Positions 10,496 through 23,001 of a DNA stretch of 64,000 bases are shown here, in pieces (within the stretch, counting starts at the first letter, position 1; every line of letters starts with the position of its first letter). The notes under the pieces were generated by a model. It ran no database searches, was not told the DNA's origin, and saw nothing but the letters and a program-made list of their open reading frames with translations. A program made the position numbers and the translations under genes. Source of the DNA: Gliomastix tumulicola. Taxonomy: Eukaryota > Ascomycota > Sordariomycetes > Hypocreales > Bionectriaceae. The stretch lies in NCBI GenBank assembly GCA_001599755.1, contig BCHX01000001.1:2728001-2792000 (forward strand), written 5' to 3'.

Positions 10496-12895
10496 TCATG
10501 CCCCGGCCGCTTGGTCTTCCTTCTGCTTGGCGTCTTCCAAAAATTGAGGTCGAAACTTAGTTAAATATTTTCCTGCAAATGGCCTTGCATCTTGATCTAT
10601 GTAATGCTGTTAGTACCAGTTCCAATGAGATAGGGGGAGGGGGCTCGTCGTACAGGACGTCCAAATATCCTGGATAGTGTCTAGTGCAATTTCCTTAACA
10701 GGAGGCCGCATCACGACAAGGTAGTACAGACTGGTGAGAGCGAGCTGGATAACGCTCGGATCTCTGCACATTAGATGCACACGTGAGAGGATAGCCCGGT
10801 TTAGCTCAGGGACCTCGCTCAAAAACCGTGTCAGGATCTTGTCCTGCTGATGAAGGTATGGGAGGAAGCCGTCGATCAACTTGAGCGCGCACTTCTCATA
10901 GTGGAGGACATAGTCCCCTCCCGACTTGGCCTGTAGCCTGTCGTTGTACCACTCCTCGCATAGCCAGGACACAGCCACGTCGATGTGCTTGCGGAAGTCC
11001 TCCATGATGTAGTTGTAGAGGACATCTCGGATAGACTGGTCCAGAGATGGCGACGTTTTCGGCTCGTCTTCCCCCTTTACTGCGACCTCTTCTAGACATG
11101 CTGAAGACCGAGTGGCTAGCCTCAGAAGAATCGTCACCCACGAATCGCGAAGGCCAGAGCTCGCGGCCAGTCGAGTAAACCCTGTTTTCGTCTTCGATGG
11201 CTGGTCATCCGTTGACTTCATCAAGTCCATGACCCTCGTGACAATGCCGTTGCCTGCGCTGAGGGCCAGCTCGGGTGTCAAGGCTTGAGGCTGTGGTAAG
11301 CTGAACGACCCGAGCCCCAAGGCGTCCTCAACGCCAGCGGCGTTGGGCAGTTTCACAGTGTCGCTGTCGAGCTTGTTGAGGATTTGTTCGGTATCCTCGG
11401 CCTGGAAATAGTCGGGTTCATAGTCATCGTCCTCGTCTTCGTCGACGCCGAGCGGTGCTGTGTTGGGGTTGGTCTCCTGCGCGGCAGCACGGGCAAGGGT
11501 GTTCAGGCGATCGCGGACAGCATCAATGGACTTGGACAGCAGCTGTGGATCTATCCTAGCGAGCGTAGACACAGCCATTTTTGCAATCAGGGGCGCAGGA
11601 AGTTGAGAGAGATCGAATGTCTTGAGTCCGGCAGCTGCTGTTAGGGAGAAGACATCTGCTAGTGAATGGGGGCCAGGTCCCAGAGGCGGGATCTGCACCT
11701 GAGGCACCTCTGTACGCAGCCGTTTTGCATCATAGCCATCATGCTGCTGAGCCTCTAGGGCACGCTTCCTGCTTGTCTCGTCCAGCGTCTCTGCCACCAT
11801 CCGCATCATTCGCTCTACGTGCTGCTGTATTCGGGGGACCATGGGGTTGTGGGGATCTCTCTTGCAAAGGTGCATCAGGAGAAGCCTTGTGGTCTTCTCC
11901 ACGGACTTGATCATAACCTTGATTTTGGGGGTCAGGGGAGAGTGGGCGAGCCTGAGAGGATCGAAGTTCAGGAGGGTGTTTAGGATGCGACTGGAAGTGC
12001 CAGGCCGGGTCCGCACGAGAATTGACAAGCAATTCAAGGTCGCGTCTACGATCAAGGCATCACTTCGCGAGCATACATGTCAGCCACCTTTTCAACACAC
12101 TCGTGGCCAAGTCTGGGTGCTCACCTGCTCTCATGGAAGACGCTAAGCATGCGGTCGAGGAGGCCCATGCCCTCCGCTTCGAGGGTCCGGGTTTCTAATA
12201 ATTGGTGGTTTGGGGGAATCTTGTCGAGGGAAACATCAAGTGTGCCGCCATACTGATGAATCACATGTCAGCTACAAGCCCAACAGAAGCCTTGACTTCA
12301 CAGGACGGTTGTCAAATCACAAGACCTACTCTCGGTTCTGCGCCAGATGCGACGCTCTGTGCTAGTACCACCCGCTGGACAAATTTGATACAGCATATCC
12401 TGACAGTCGGGGGTGCGTGATCCCAGATCCGCAGTATCTTTTGCTTGATCGAGATCATCTTCTCCCATGTGATGGTATCGTATCCGTTGTTAATTCTGGT
12501 CGCGTGCCAAGTCAGCTAAAATGTTCGCTCGAAAAAAAGCAGAGTTGCCCTGTTGCGACCTACGTCCATCTCAACGCAAGCGGATATATGCTCGCCGCTG
12601 TCTGCATAACGCTTCGTAGGACATGATCGTCCCGCTCGGTCTCGACCATGGACTCCAGAGTCGCCAGCACGTAGGGTTGCATCGTCTCCTTCTCTCCATT
12701 TGGTAGGGTCGGCGTCGCAAACGCCTCCGCGAGGAAGTCGGCGCCCCATCTTCGAAGTTCAATCGGTGCGCCGGGGCCGATGATCGGAAGAATCCCCTTG
12801 ACGACGCTCGGATAGTATTTGACGTCCGCGAGGACGAGCCGTCGAGCGTCGTTGAGCTGCCTGATCTGGTCAGGGACCGACAGCGTCGAGGCCAT
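10496..12895 (-). CDS. PTA1: Symplekin/Pta1, mRNA cleavage and polyadenylation scaffold
   Basis: Five exons: 12895-12564, 12495-12330, 12252-12125, 12062-10654 and 10596-10496, about 711 residues. Splice phases agree throughout, and the last intron has a perfect TACTAAC branch. The N-terminal half is helical HEAT-type repeat typical of Symplekin/Pta1 (VPDQIRQLNDARRLVL..., ILPIIGPGAPIELRRWGADFLAEAF). Pta1 is a scaffold of the nuclear cleavage and polyadenylation factor, bridging the poly(A) polymerase, nuclease and phosphatase modules. An upstream in-frame ATG at 12910 would add five residues; the internal Met at 12895 matches where homologues usually begin. The last exon (35 residues, ending DQAAGA) is needed for the usual C-terminal FAGKYLTKFRPQF motif. 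Identity is confident. Confidence 0.9.
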
Positions 12896-13817
12896 TTCGG
12901 AAAATTCCAACGAGCCACCGGGCAGGGTGAATGGATCTGTGTAGAAGGGCGCTTTTATCTACTGCTGCTCGGGCGCGAGGATGGCGCTGCAGAGCAATTG
13001 TAGCGGACAGGATGTTGTTCGCGGGCGCGGCGCGCGGTGACGTTGATCAATGAATCAAGGCCTCCGGCGCCCCATGCTTTCTTTGACTGCGCCGGGTTTC
13101 CGTGATTCGGCAGAGAGTTTTTGTTGGGGCCGTGGAATTGTCGCGTCGAATAGGTAAATATGATATCGTGTGGTTGAGAAGGCTGGGAGCGAATATCTTT
13201 GTTTTCAACAAAGAAAGTTGGTGCTGGACATGTTCTAGGCGAAGGTACCCAGCAAGATCCAGCCTCGTCGCGACAAGCTGTTTCGGGAGCGCTATAGGGG
13301 ACCTGGGGCTCCGGGGTGACACAAATATCAGGCCGGTATCACCAATCTGAACCATTGGCTTTCCTTACAGCGGAGAGAAACCAGCGGTACATGAGAGGTT
13401 AAGATTCATCAGACCGAATCTCATGTAGAAAGACACTAGTCTAAAAGTCAAAATATAACTTTAACAAGTAAAATGGTGCACGAGCGAAACGTCAGCTTCG
13501 CACTCGAAATCAGATTTGAATGCAGTAGTTGCTCCGTTATTAAATTCACCTCGAGGGAGCGAGTACCTACGTCACAATCCCACTGGACCTGAAATTTAAC
13601 CAGCAATCAGCCGCACAAACACGCGACAAATTAGTGGGCTCGAGAGTGGGGCATCGACTTGCTCACTGCGAAGCCGATACCGAGATATCAGAAACTCTAC
13701 CCGCACGAAGCAGCATCGCATTGTCGACAGCCAGCGCAAGCTCACCCCGTCGACAACTTTCATACCTCTCGATCCCTTCTCTGCGACCAGCTTCGCCAGC
13801 AAAGGAACACCGTCGCC
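12896..13817. other. Divergent promoter region PTA1 / COA3
   Basis: About 0.92 kb between divergently transcribed genes. No reading frame with recognisable similarity and no clear TATA box seen. Confidence 0.55.
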
Positions 13818-14177
13818 ATGTCCAGGTACGCCCCTTGAAGCGCCAGGAGCGTCCAGCCCCCGACATACCCATCGACTGACATGCCACTTCCTCACAGCGA
13901 TCCCCATTCGACATACTACGACCGCCGATTCCGTCAGGGTCCGTCCCTGGTTCGCGCGCGAAGGCCATACCTCGTCAGGAATGCTCTAACGGGCCTCGGA
14001 CTCACCGCTCTTGTGGCGGGCATCTGTAAACGAAACCCCATATCCAAATCTATCTCGGTCGATTGCTAACGTTCGGGTGTGATATTAGACACATACACGC
14101 TGAGACAGGTCGGCCAGGACGATTTCGAGGACGTCAAGGTGCCCACGACGCCTAGGGAACCTTCTGCCTCGAAATAG
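13818..14177 (+). CDS. COA3: Cytochrome c oxidase assembly factor 3
   Basis: Three exons: 13818-13825 (only 8 nt), 13898-14025 and 14089-14177, 74 residues. The small size and the pattern YYDRRFRQGPSLVRARRPYL, a single membrane helix (about residues 30-50), then YTYTLRQVGQDDFEDVKVP match the fungal COA3/CCDC56 family. COA3 sits in the mitochondrial inner membrane and, with Cox14 and Mss51, controls translation and stability of Cox1. The reading frame runs on past the second donor, so an unspliced model would give a wrong C terminus; the splice restores the conserved IYTYTL junction. The second intron has a TGCTAAC branch. Confidence 0.92.
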
Positions 14178-14751
14178 GCAAGCTGCCTACCTACGATGAA
14201 GCAATTGGTTTAATTATGTTCATACGGCGTTCTGGAGACGGAGGAAAAACACACAAGTTGTCGCAGGGCGACATCAGCTCATGGAGGAGTCGAGCTCGCG
14301 GCAAAAACACATGTCCTGTTCCTTTCCTCAAGAATACTCTCATGTATAAGTATGGGTCCTATGGCCCTGTTCAAAACTCCCGGCAGATGCACGGGAGAGC
14401 AAAGCAAGTAGTGTACAATAGTCATCCCGGCCAACTCCGTCCATTTCATATATGGAACCCAATCCTGTATCCTAGTGTCGTGGCTCGGGGAGCTGTCGTG
14501 TCCGTCCCAACCATCCTCGAAATCGACTTTTGCGTTGAATGAGTGCAGCAGGGACTGGTTGCGTCCGCTAAAAGAGAACAAAATTCAAGCAGAAGACCTG
14601 TGTGTGGTCCTGCATTTCCTCCTGGGTATCAAAGAATCCTGAATCAGAACCATGTGGGCGCCGATGTAGCCAAGTCCCTTCGGGGCCTTTGCAGATCATC
14701 ATAGCCGTTGTTGAAAACAAAAACTCAAACACACTTCGTACGCAACGAAGC
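14178..14751. other. Convergent intergenic region COA3 / DEP1
   Basis: About 0.57 kb between the two 3' ends, expected to hold both 3' UTRs. Nothing else recognised. Confidence 0.55.
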
Positions 14752-16873
14752 TCATGCTGCTGCAGCTTTGGGGCCGCGGCTGAGAGGCTGGGTATGATTG
14801 GCCTTCTTCGCTGGCGGTACAGCCTTGAAGACTGACCTGGCCAACTCCGGCGATTCGGATGCCCGATTTGACAGCGCGGGGGATCGTTGTGTTGATAACG
14901 GAGCCTCAATGGTCGCAGCTGAGGATGGTGTTGGTGGTATCTGAGGAGCCGCACGACCCGACGCAGAACTACTGTCCGCTTGAACCGGTGTTTGCTGATA
15001 TGGTGTTCTGTGCGCAGAGTGGTTGGGGTTGGCCCATGGGGTCTCTTTGAGAAATTGTTCACCTGCGGGACCGAGGCGATTGAAGGTAGGAGTCTGATAG
15101 TACTCCTCTCGGGGCTGCTGGAAGTTCTGCCGCTGCCTTGATCGCCGATTCCGCTGGAAGACTGTTAGTCTATAATGTCTTCGGACGCTTTTCTCGTTCC
15201 CGGCTTACCTCGATGAGGCTGAGGTCATCAGCAAGTTCGGCCTCTGTAACCCCTTTCATTTCAGGTCCAGCCGGGAAGCCCTCATACTTCGCAAGCCCTG
15301 CCAAGGTTGACACCTCGGTGTTGTACGCCACAGAGTTCCGAATTCGCTGCGAAGGGTCCTTAGGAAACAAGATGCCGCAATCCTGGACACTGTGAGCGCT
15401 CCGTCGTGCCATCTGGACGTCGTACCACTCCTTGTTCAAAGCTTCGAGGAATGCTTCTCTCTTCTCGCGCACGCCTTGATAGAATTGGCTCCAAATCTGC
15501 GATCTTATGGCAACTGCGCGGCGCTCGTTGGCTTGCATCCGCAGCTCGTGTTCCTTGTCGATCTCTTGCAGCTTTCGGGCGAGTCGTTCGTCGAGACATT
15601 GCTTCATGTTCAGATACTCGGGGTGTGTAGGTTCGTCTGCTAGGAGAGACTGCTCCTCTTCGTCAAGACGCTGGAGTCGATCCTTGTATAGCCTTGTTTG
15701 AAGTCAGCTTCACGCCGCATGGCCCAGAGCGCGCTCAGGCAGGGTAACTTACCTATCCCTGAATATTCCAAACATTTCTTCAATCTTTGACCAGTCTTTG
15801 AATGCAGCCTGTTTCCGCTCAACTGGGGAGGACTTAGTAACGGGTAAGCCGGATGGTGACTTCTGACTTGACTTACGCTCCTCGGCATTTCTCGCTGCGG
15901 CTTCAGCCTCGGCCTCCTCTTCTGCCTCATGGTCAACAGCTTCCTCGACGGGCTCGACTTCCTCGTCGCCATCAGCATCGCCGTTCCCACTCTCGTTGTT
16001 AACAGGAGGCTCGGGCTCCATCTCCACGGGCTCACTGGCGGCACCACTTCTACTCTTCATTCCATTGCGAGTAATCTTCCTAGAGATTCGCTGCTCCTTA
16101 TCTGTTTCCGCTTCGTCGGCGGGTGCGTCTTGCTTCTCTGGCGATTCTAGTTGCCCGTTGACAGGGGATTGGAGGTCGCTCTGGACATTCCTAGAGAGTG
16201 TATCCTCCTCGTCCACGGCTGCGACGTGCTCGGGCTCGGGCTCGGCCTCTGCGGGCCCCACGGATCCTGTGCGCTTTCTCGACGGCTGTCCATCCTCAGA
16301 GTTCTCCGCGGCCGATCGCTTCCGCTTCCTGTCTTGAGAGTCGAGCTGCGGCTCGTCGTCGGCGCTTGTGTCTTTCGTAGTCGCAACCTTGGCGGGCGAT
16401 TCGTCGACGTCGCTAACGGTAGGCGGGTTCGAGACGGCGTCTTCTGAGAGCGACTCGTCATCCCGGACCTCCTCGTCGGCCGCCGCCGCTCTCTCCAGTT
16501 TGCTGGGGGAGTGCTCGAAGACCTGGCCCTCATTGAACTGGTCTACGACAACGTCCCGCTGCCTCTGATGTCTAGGCGTATCGTAGAGCCTCTCAGTCTC
16601 CGCCTCGGTGTCGTTCGCCTCGGAGTTGGCCACGGATTGGGCGTCAGACAGCGCGCTGTCGGAGTCTGACTCTGGGGAGGTCCCCTCTGGGTGGTCAAAG
16701 GTGCTCAACGTCGACGTCTTGTCGTCACCCTCGTGGTCGAGGTGCATATTGATATCCTCGTCGTTCGTATCCTTGTCATCCACCTCGCTCAGCGGGCTGG
16801 ACATGTTGCTGTCACCGAGGTCCACGCCCGCCGTCCCCGAGGGGGACATTGAGGTCGGCGCCACAGCAGCCAT
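14752..16873 (-). CDS. DEP1: Dep1/Sds3-family subunit of the Rpd3L histone deacetylase complex
   Basis: Exons 16873-15753, 15692-15209 and 15153-14752, about 668 residues. The first ~340 residues are highly acidic and Ser-rich with basic NLS-like patches (DRKRKRS, PSRKR). From FGIFRDRLYKDRLQRLDEEEQSLL through a long coiled coil to WYDVQMARRSAHSVQDCGILFPKDP, the sequence fits the Sds3-like domain of fungal Dep1. The tail is Pro/Gln/Ser-rich. The protein should be a nuclear corepressor subunit. Exon 1 contains a 54-nt stretch (15876-15823) with GTAAGT donor, TTACTAAG branch and CAG acceptor. It is in frame and stop-free, so the protein may exist with or without 18 residues. The promoter is shared divergently with NOP12. 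Confidence 0.85.
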
Positions 16874-17707
16874 CGAAGTAGCGAACTGCGATTCAATCGC
16901 CAGCAGGTGGCTCGCGAAGTGTACGATTCGATGCGATGCACGAACTGTCGAGTCGCTTTGTGGTAGGGCGGCGGTTCGTCACGGCTCGCGCAAGAGGGAG
17001 CTGGGCGGAAAACGGTGGGCGAGAAAAGAGGAAGAAAGAAAGTGGGAAGGCGCTCTGCTGAGCCGAGTAAAGATGTGGCGGTTCCGATCGGGGAGAGACG
17101 TAATAGCATGTAGAAGCTCGTGAACGACGCGCGACTGGAGGGCTGGTAGCAGGTAGGAAGGTTGGGCGATCTCTCTGCTTGAGCGTGGAAAAGAGGGATG
17201 GGGATGGGACATGGGGATGAGTGCCGATACCGTATGCGCAACTTCAGCGTCTGGCCAGCTGCCCACCCAGTGGATGTGCTTTTGGTTCTAGCGCGCTGTC
17301 CAACCCCCTGTGCCAACGCCAGCTGCCCATCAGACGGGATTGGAGTTTATAGCAGGCGGTGAGAGGCGGCAGTAAACAGGCTCGTGGTGGGGCGTGGATC
17401 GGCAGGCCGCGGCACCAGAACACAAAAGCCAATGACGCACGGGCAGGAAATCCGCCGAAGGAGGGAAAAAAGGGACCTAGCACTTGGCGAGAGAAAGCCT
17501 TACGCCACATGCCCACCCAAATTTTATGGCCTTGTGGCTCAGTTATTTAGTCAGCTATATTCCCGGCCTGAAAAAAAGTTTCGAGCTGTAGGGTAGTCTC
17601 CACCGCCAAACTGGGATTCGGGGACGGGAACTTTTTTTTCTAGACGCACCTGCATTTTCCCAAGGTATTTTGCGACAGAACAGCATTCTGGCGATTCACG
17701 AGCAAGT
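16874..17707. promoter_or_regulatory. Divergent promoter region DEP1 / NOP12
   Basis: 833 bp separating two nuclear-protein genes read outward. The DEP1 side has pyrimidine-rich minus-strand tracts (about 17000-17060). No defined motif is claimed. Confidence 0.5.
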
Positions 17708-19545
17708 ATGGGGAAGAAGTACGCCAATTGTCCCTGTATACCCCCTTATGCACTGGTACTGACCATCTTCGCGCAGAAATACTGGGCTCGCCGCCCTCCC
17801 GAAGCAAGTCGACCCCACTCTGGATGCACTCTTCTCAGCCAGTGTATGTTGAGATCGTCCTATGCAAAGCAAAGGTCGAGGCTAATTGTGTGTTCGTGTG
17901 TACAGTCCGGACCGGTGCAAGCTCCCTCAAAGACACGTTATGGTTCGTTACTAGACAAGAAGCCGAGAGAGGCTCCCAAGGAACGAGCAGAGGAGCCTCC
18001 AAGCGGTGACGAAGAGGAGGGTGACGAGGAGGAGCTGTCAGAAGCAAGCCAAGAGCTGGAATATGATGACGATGAGGATGACAGCGAGGATGGGAATGAG
18101 AACGAGGACGAAGATGAGAAGGAGGAGGAGGAGTCAGGTTCTCCCGATGCCAGTGACGAGGAAGGGGAGCCGAAAGAGACCCAGACGAACGGCCACACAG
18201 ACGGAACCAAGCGAGAGCGCAAGCGCAAACGCAAAGACGACTACGAGGATCTAGAGGACAAGTACCTGAGCAAACTCGCCGACGAAGAGGAAGATGAAGA
18301 AGACGCCGAGCCTGCAGAGAAGCGTCAGAAATCGATCGCCGATAAGGAAGGGGACGACGACCCTATCCCACAACACGAATCCCTCGCCAAGGGCGGAGAG
18401 CAGACAGACATTGAGAAGGCCAACAGGACGGTGTACCTAGCCAACGTCTCAACGACGGCCATATCCTCCAAGACTGACAAGAAGGAACTCCTCAGGCACA
18501 TGGCCTCGGTCCTGGACAGCGAGGCCTCTCCGCCGGAGAAGGTCGAGAGCATCCGCTTCCGCTCCGTCGCCTTCTCGGGCGGCTCGATGCCCAAGAGGGC
18601 CGCGTACATCACGGGACAGCTCATGGACGCCACAACCAAGTCGGCCAACGCCTACGTCGTGTACTCGACCGTGGAGGCTGCCAGGAAGGCTACGAGCAAG
18701 CTGAATGGCTCCCTCGTGCTGGAGCGTCATATCCGTGTGGATAGCGTCGCTCACCCTGCACGCGCGGACCACCGACGTTGTGTATTTGTCGGGAATCTTG
18801 GGTTCGTGGACGACGAGTCGGTGCTGAACACCGACGAGGATGGCCAGACAGTCAAGAAGAAGCGCAACAAGGCCCCGGCAGATATCGAGGAGGGTCTATG
18901 GAGGACATTCAGCACCCAGGGGAAGGTCGAGAGCGTCCGTGTACCTCGCGATCCCAAGTCACGAGTGGGCAAGGGTATCGCCTATGTCCAGTTTTACGTA
19001 CGTACTCACGGGGAGCCAGCCCACTTATCCTTTGGATTTGCATCGCTAACCACACCACGCAGGACGCCAACGATGTCGAGTCAGCCCTCCTCCTAGACGG
19101 CAAGAAATTCCCACCCATGCTCCCCCGTGCCCTCCGCGTCACCCGCGCCAAGGACCCGCGCAAGACGGCCAACGCCCAGGAACGCCGCCAGGAGAAGCTC
19201 GCGGCCGCCAGCCACGACTCCAAGAGCACCAAGTACCGGAAGAAGCTGACGCCCGAGGAGAAGTCCATGGCCGGGCGTGCCGGGCGGCTCCTGGGGCGTT
19301 CGGCGGCAGCTGGACAGGGACGCAAGACCAAGGGTGGCTCAGATCGCCGGGCCGGGTGGTCCAAGGATGGTGGCGCTCTGAGCGGGCTGAAGACGCCGGA
19401 GGAGTTTGTGTTTGAGGGTACGAGGGCATCGTCGAAGGGCGGACGGCCGAAGGACTTGAAGCTGGGAAAGAAGTCGAAATCTAAACCCAGCAAGCCGACT
19501 GGGCGGGGAGCTCGCCGGGCCGCGGAGTGGAGGAAAACGCAGTAA
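17708..19545 (+). CDS. NOP12: Nop12, nucleolar RNA-binding protein of 60S ribosome assembly
   Basis: Four exons: 17708-17718 (11 nt), 17777-17843, 17906-18997 and 19063-19545, about 550 residues. The spliced N terminus MGKKNTGLAALPKQVDPTLDALF followed by SGPVQAPSKTRY is typical of fungal Nop12. Residues about 55-190 are very acidic with a basic KRERKRKRK NLS-like patch. Two RRM domains follow (starting near RTVYLANV and RCVFVGNL, the second containing GKGIAYVQF). A Lys/Arg-rich tail contains the conserved KLTPEEKSMAGRAGRLLG motif. Nop12 acts in pre-25S rRNA processing in the nucleolus. The third donor is a tandem GTACGTAC. Reading straight through exon 1 would produce a different, unsupported N terminus. 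Confidence 0.9.
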
Positions 19546-20169
19546 CGAGATTAAAGAATAATGCGATCTTCGGTGCAGTGTCGCGACTGCACATTTCAAT
19601 ATCACAAAAGGGTTTGGACTTTAGTCTTCACCAACGAAGCACAACAGCCCTCACCACAACATGACTTTAGAATTCGGAGACCATCGTCACACAAACTGAT
19701 GAAGTGAATGCCTGTGATCAGCTCAAATCGAAGTAATACTAACAATCATCTACCTCCTTCGGCGAAACAGACGCATGACGCATAGTAGACAAACTCGCGA
19801 TATAGAAAAGAAACAAATCAGGTGGTATGTATGGTGCAGAATGGTCATGTCTATCTGGTTTAGACTCGGTTCCAAGACACTTTCCTACTCCCAGCGAGGG
19901 ATCGGTCCCTCGACCAGTCATTCGCAAAGAAAAGGGGTGACAAGAAATCTACCGCCCAACTCCACCAGCTCCGACCGCCAAAAAAGGGTAGGGGGATATA
20001 TCATGAGCGGCGTGGCACTCATCAATTCTTCGTCTCAGTACACCGGGAAGAAAATCAACAAAACTTTCGAAGGGGAGAAACAGCAGGCTCAAATCTATCA
20101 GACAGAACGCTGGAATCCTTGAGCCTGGGGCTGATGGGAGGTGGATGGTACTTTTGTCAGCGTATACGC
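19546..20169. other. Convergent intergenic region NOP12 / alpha-tubulin
   Basis: 0.62 kb of 3' flanking sequence for both genes. No gene seen. Confidence 0.55.
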
Positions 20170-21873
20170 TTAGTACTCAGCCTCCTCCTCGGCCTCGAAG
20201 CTGTCGGCGGCGACCTCCTCGTAATCCTTCTCCAGAGCAGCCAGATCCTCGCGAGCCTCGGTGAACTCGCCCTCCTCCATACCCTCGCCGACGTACCAGT
20301 GCACGAAGGCGCGCTTGCTGTGCATGAGGTCGAACTTGTAGTCCAGGCGCGACCAGGCCTCAGCGATGGCCGTGGTGTTGGAGAGCATGGACACGGAGCG
20401 CTCGACGGACGCGAGACCGCCATCCTCGGGGGCGGCGGGGACGGCCATGGGCTTCTGGTAGTTGATGCCGAGCTTGAAGCCCGTGGGGCACCACTCGACA
20501 AGGTTGAAGGAGGCCTTGGCCTTGAGAGCAGCGATGGCGGCGGTGCAGTCGCGGGGAACGCAGTCACCACGGTACAGGAGAGCGACAGCCATGTACTTGC
20601 CGTTGCGGGGATCGCAGACGACCATCTGGTTGTTGGGCTCGAAGCCTGCAGAATCCATGTCAGCATGCAACAAGACACGATAGCTACAGTAGTAGTCGGT
20701 CATGAGGGGTGAAACGTACACTGGAAGGTGAGGTCGTTGACCTTGAAGCTCTCGTGCTGACTCTTGGCGGCGGAGACAACAGGAGCGTAGCTGATCAAGG
20801 GGTAGTGGATACGAGGGTAGGGAACGAGGTTGGTCTGGAACTCGTTGAGATCGACGTTGAGAGCACCGTCGAATCGGAGAGACGAGGTGATGGAGCTGAC
20901 GACCTGAGCAATCAGACGGTTGAGGTGCTCGTACGAAGGGCGGGGGATGTCGAGGTTGCGACGGCAGATGTCGTAGACAGCCTCGTTGTCGACAAGGAAA
21001 GTGCAGTCCGAGTTCTCGATGGTGCTGTGCGTGGACAGAACGGCGTTGTAGGGCTCAACGACGGCCGTCGAGACGCGGGGAGCAGGGTAGACGGCGAACT
21101 CGAGCTTGGTCTTCTTGCCGTACTCGGTAGCGAGACGCTCCAGGAGGAGAGCACCGAAGCCGGAGCCGGTACCACCACCGAAGGAGTGGAAGATGAGGAA
21201 GCCCTGAAGCGACTGGCAGTTGTCTGTAGATCGGCCCAGGTTAGCGCCGCGCCGGCTTGAAGCTGATAGCAAAGGGCGGACAGTTCACTCACCAGCGACA
21301 CGGCGAATGCGGTCAATGACATTGTCGACCATCTCCTTGCCAATGGTGTAGTGGCCACGGGCGTAGTTGTTGGCAGCATCCTCCTTGCCGCTGATCAGCA
21401 TCTCGGGATGGAAGAGCGAACGATATCCACCGGTACGGATCTCATCGATGGGCGAGGGGTCGAGATCGATGAAGAGCGAGCGAGGGACATGCTTGCCGCC
21501 GCTGGTCTCTGTGAAGAAGGTCTCGAAAGAGCCAGGGTCGCCAATGTCCTTGGCGTTAGGGTCGGGGCGGCCATCAACGCCGAGACCGTGCTCGAGGAGG
21601 TAGCTATTCGGGGTTCAGGTCAGCCACGGAGTTGGGGTGAGGTCGGGGATAGCGGTGTAGGGTGACGAACAGCTCCCAGGCAGAGTTACCCAGCTGGGTA
21701 CCAGCCTGGCCGATATGGAGGTGAAGAATCTGGAAAGATTGGGCGTCATGTCAGTCAATTGCTCGTAGACAGCTCGCCAACTCCTGAATGTTGGGAATCG
21801 TGAAACCCCCCCAATTGCAACTAGCGAGAGGGGCTTCGTGGAGGGAGTGCTGGCTACTGACCTCGCCCTTCAT
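20170..21873 (-). CDS. Alpha-tubulin
   Basis: Five exons: 21873-21862 (12 nt, MKGE), 21729-21671, 21603-21293, 21223-20720 and 20645-20170, 453 residues, the usual alpha-tubulin length. Visible hallmarks are GQAGTQLGNSAWELYLLEHG near the N terminus, the GTP phosphate-binding GGGTGSG loop, the NLDIPRPSYEHLNRL segment, WCPTGFKLGINYQ, and an acidic tail ending in a terminal Tyr (EEEAEY). Alpha-tubulin pairs with beta-tubulin to build microtubules. The first two introns use GTCAGT and GTTCGT donors, weaker than consensus. The 5' flank is pyrimidine-rich on the minus strand. Tubulin cofactor E, which handles alpha-tubulin, is encoded 32 kb away. Confidence 0.97.
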
Positions 21874-22820
21874 TGTGATGGATTGTCCACGAGACCGGTC
21901 GAGGAGAAAGACGGAGCGGCAAGATTGAAGCAGGCGGAAGAGGAGCAAAAAAGATGCTACGCGCACAGCGCCGAGGTGAGGAGGAGAAGGAGAGCAGAGG
22001 CAGAGCGGCTTGATGCAGGTGTTGGAGGAGTTGTGGGCATTTGGCGGGGTCAATCACGAACCTGGGGCAGTCAGGGGCGTACTGAGTACTCGCTGTTGCA
22101 CTGCAATTGGCACCCAAGGTGGAGTACCCTGTACCCCTCACCGCCAATTGCATCTGCAGTGCACCATCAACCTGGAGGCTTGTGGTTGGCCAGTTTCCAC
22201 GCCATCACACTCATTTATTTGCCGAGAAGGGACAGCGAAGACCTCAATTGGGAATTGGAGCCCTCGCAGATGTTACACGTTTCCCAATGGGCTCTATGAC
22301 ATGTCCCTGTGACACCTCATCTCTGCAGCCAAACATGAGCTGGCCGCTTCTCCCTACTACTACTAATCCCCTGACATGTGCAGATACCTATTCTTATCGA
22401 ACCCAGCCGAATAGTCACAGTGACTGAATTCCAGCCACATCGAGAATGCTGATGAATGTCCCCCTTCGAGATAGCGGCTCTATATCACACCCTCTAGCCT
22501 ACACTCCCATTCAGGGTACTGGGAAGCATAGAGGAGGGGCACACTTCGCTCACCTTCAACCAATGCGACATCAGCCTACGAACTGATGCTATCCTAATGC
22601 ATATCAATAGCGACAGATGAGTCGTGATTGGGGGACAGTTAAAATCAAATAGGCGGTATTCAACGTACACGGAGCTTTGATTCACAGCCTTTGCTTGCCA
22701 GTTCCCAGGAACACCAACGCATATCAGCATCTGATCATGGAGCACCCGGTTCACTGCCCTCGCAACGCAGGACGATTGTTTGCACCACCCAGTGTCATAA
22801 CTCAAGTAGTGAAAGGCCTA
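21874..22820. other. Intergenic, alpha-tubulin promoter side
   Basis: Nearest the gene, about 21900-22020, the minus strand is strongly pyrimidine-rich, as expected for the alpha-tubulin leader. The rest shows no recognisable gene. Confidence 0.55.
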
Positions 22821-22852
22821 CCAATGGCTTTTTCTTTGCAGACGTATATAAA
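22821..22852 (+). promoter_or_regulatory. CCAAT box and TATA box upstream of the 23002 mini-gene
   Basis: CCAAT at 22821-22825 is followed 20 bp later by TATATAAA at 22845-22852, about 150 bp before the ATG of the 29-residue reading frame. A pyrimidine-rich stretch (22940-22985) lies between them, as in fungal leaders. Confidence 0.5.
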
Positions 22853-23001
22853 CCACCTGCCTTCTTCTCTAGACTAGCTGTGGCATATGATTCCCACACC
22901 CCGACTCCGACCACCTGGCTCAACAGCAAGTAATTCGCTCTCACCACTCCTCTTACCCGAGACAAAGCCTCTTCCCTCACTCAGAAGCAAAAGAATCAGA
23001 C

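Noticed and set aside
14568..15062. 164-codon minus-strand frame in the DEP1 region
   Set aside because: It is an alternative frame of DEP1 exon 3; the spliced DEP1 frame continues in phase to a stop at 14752.
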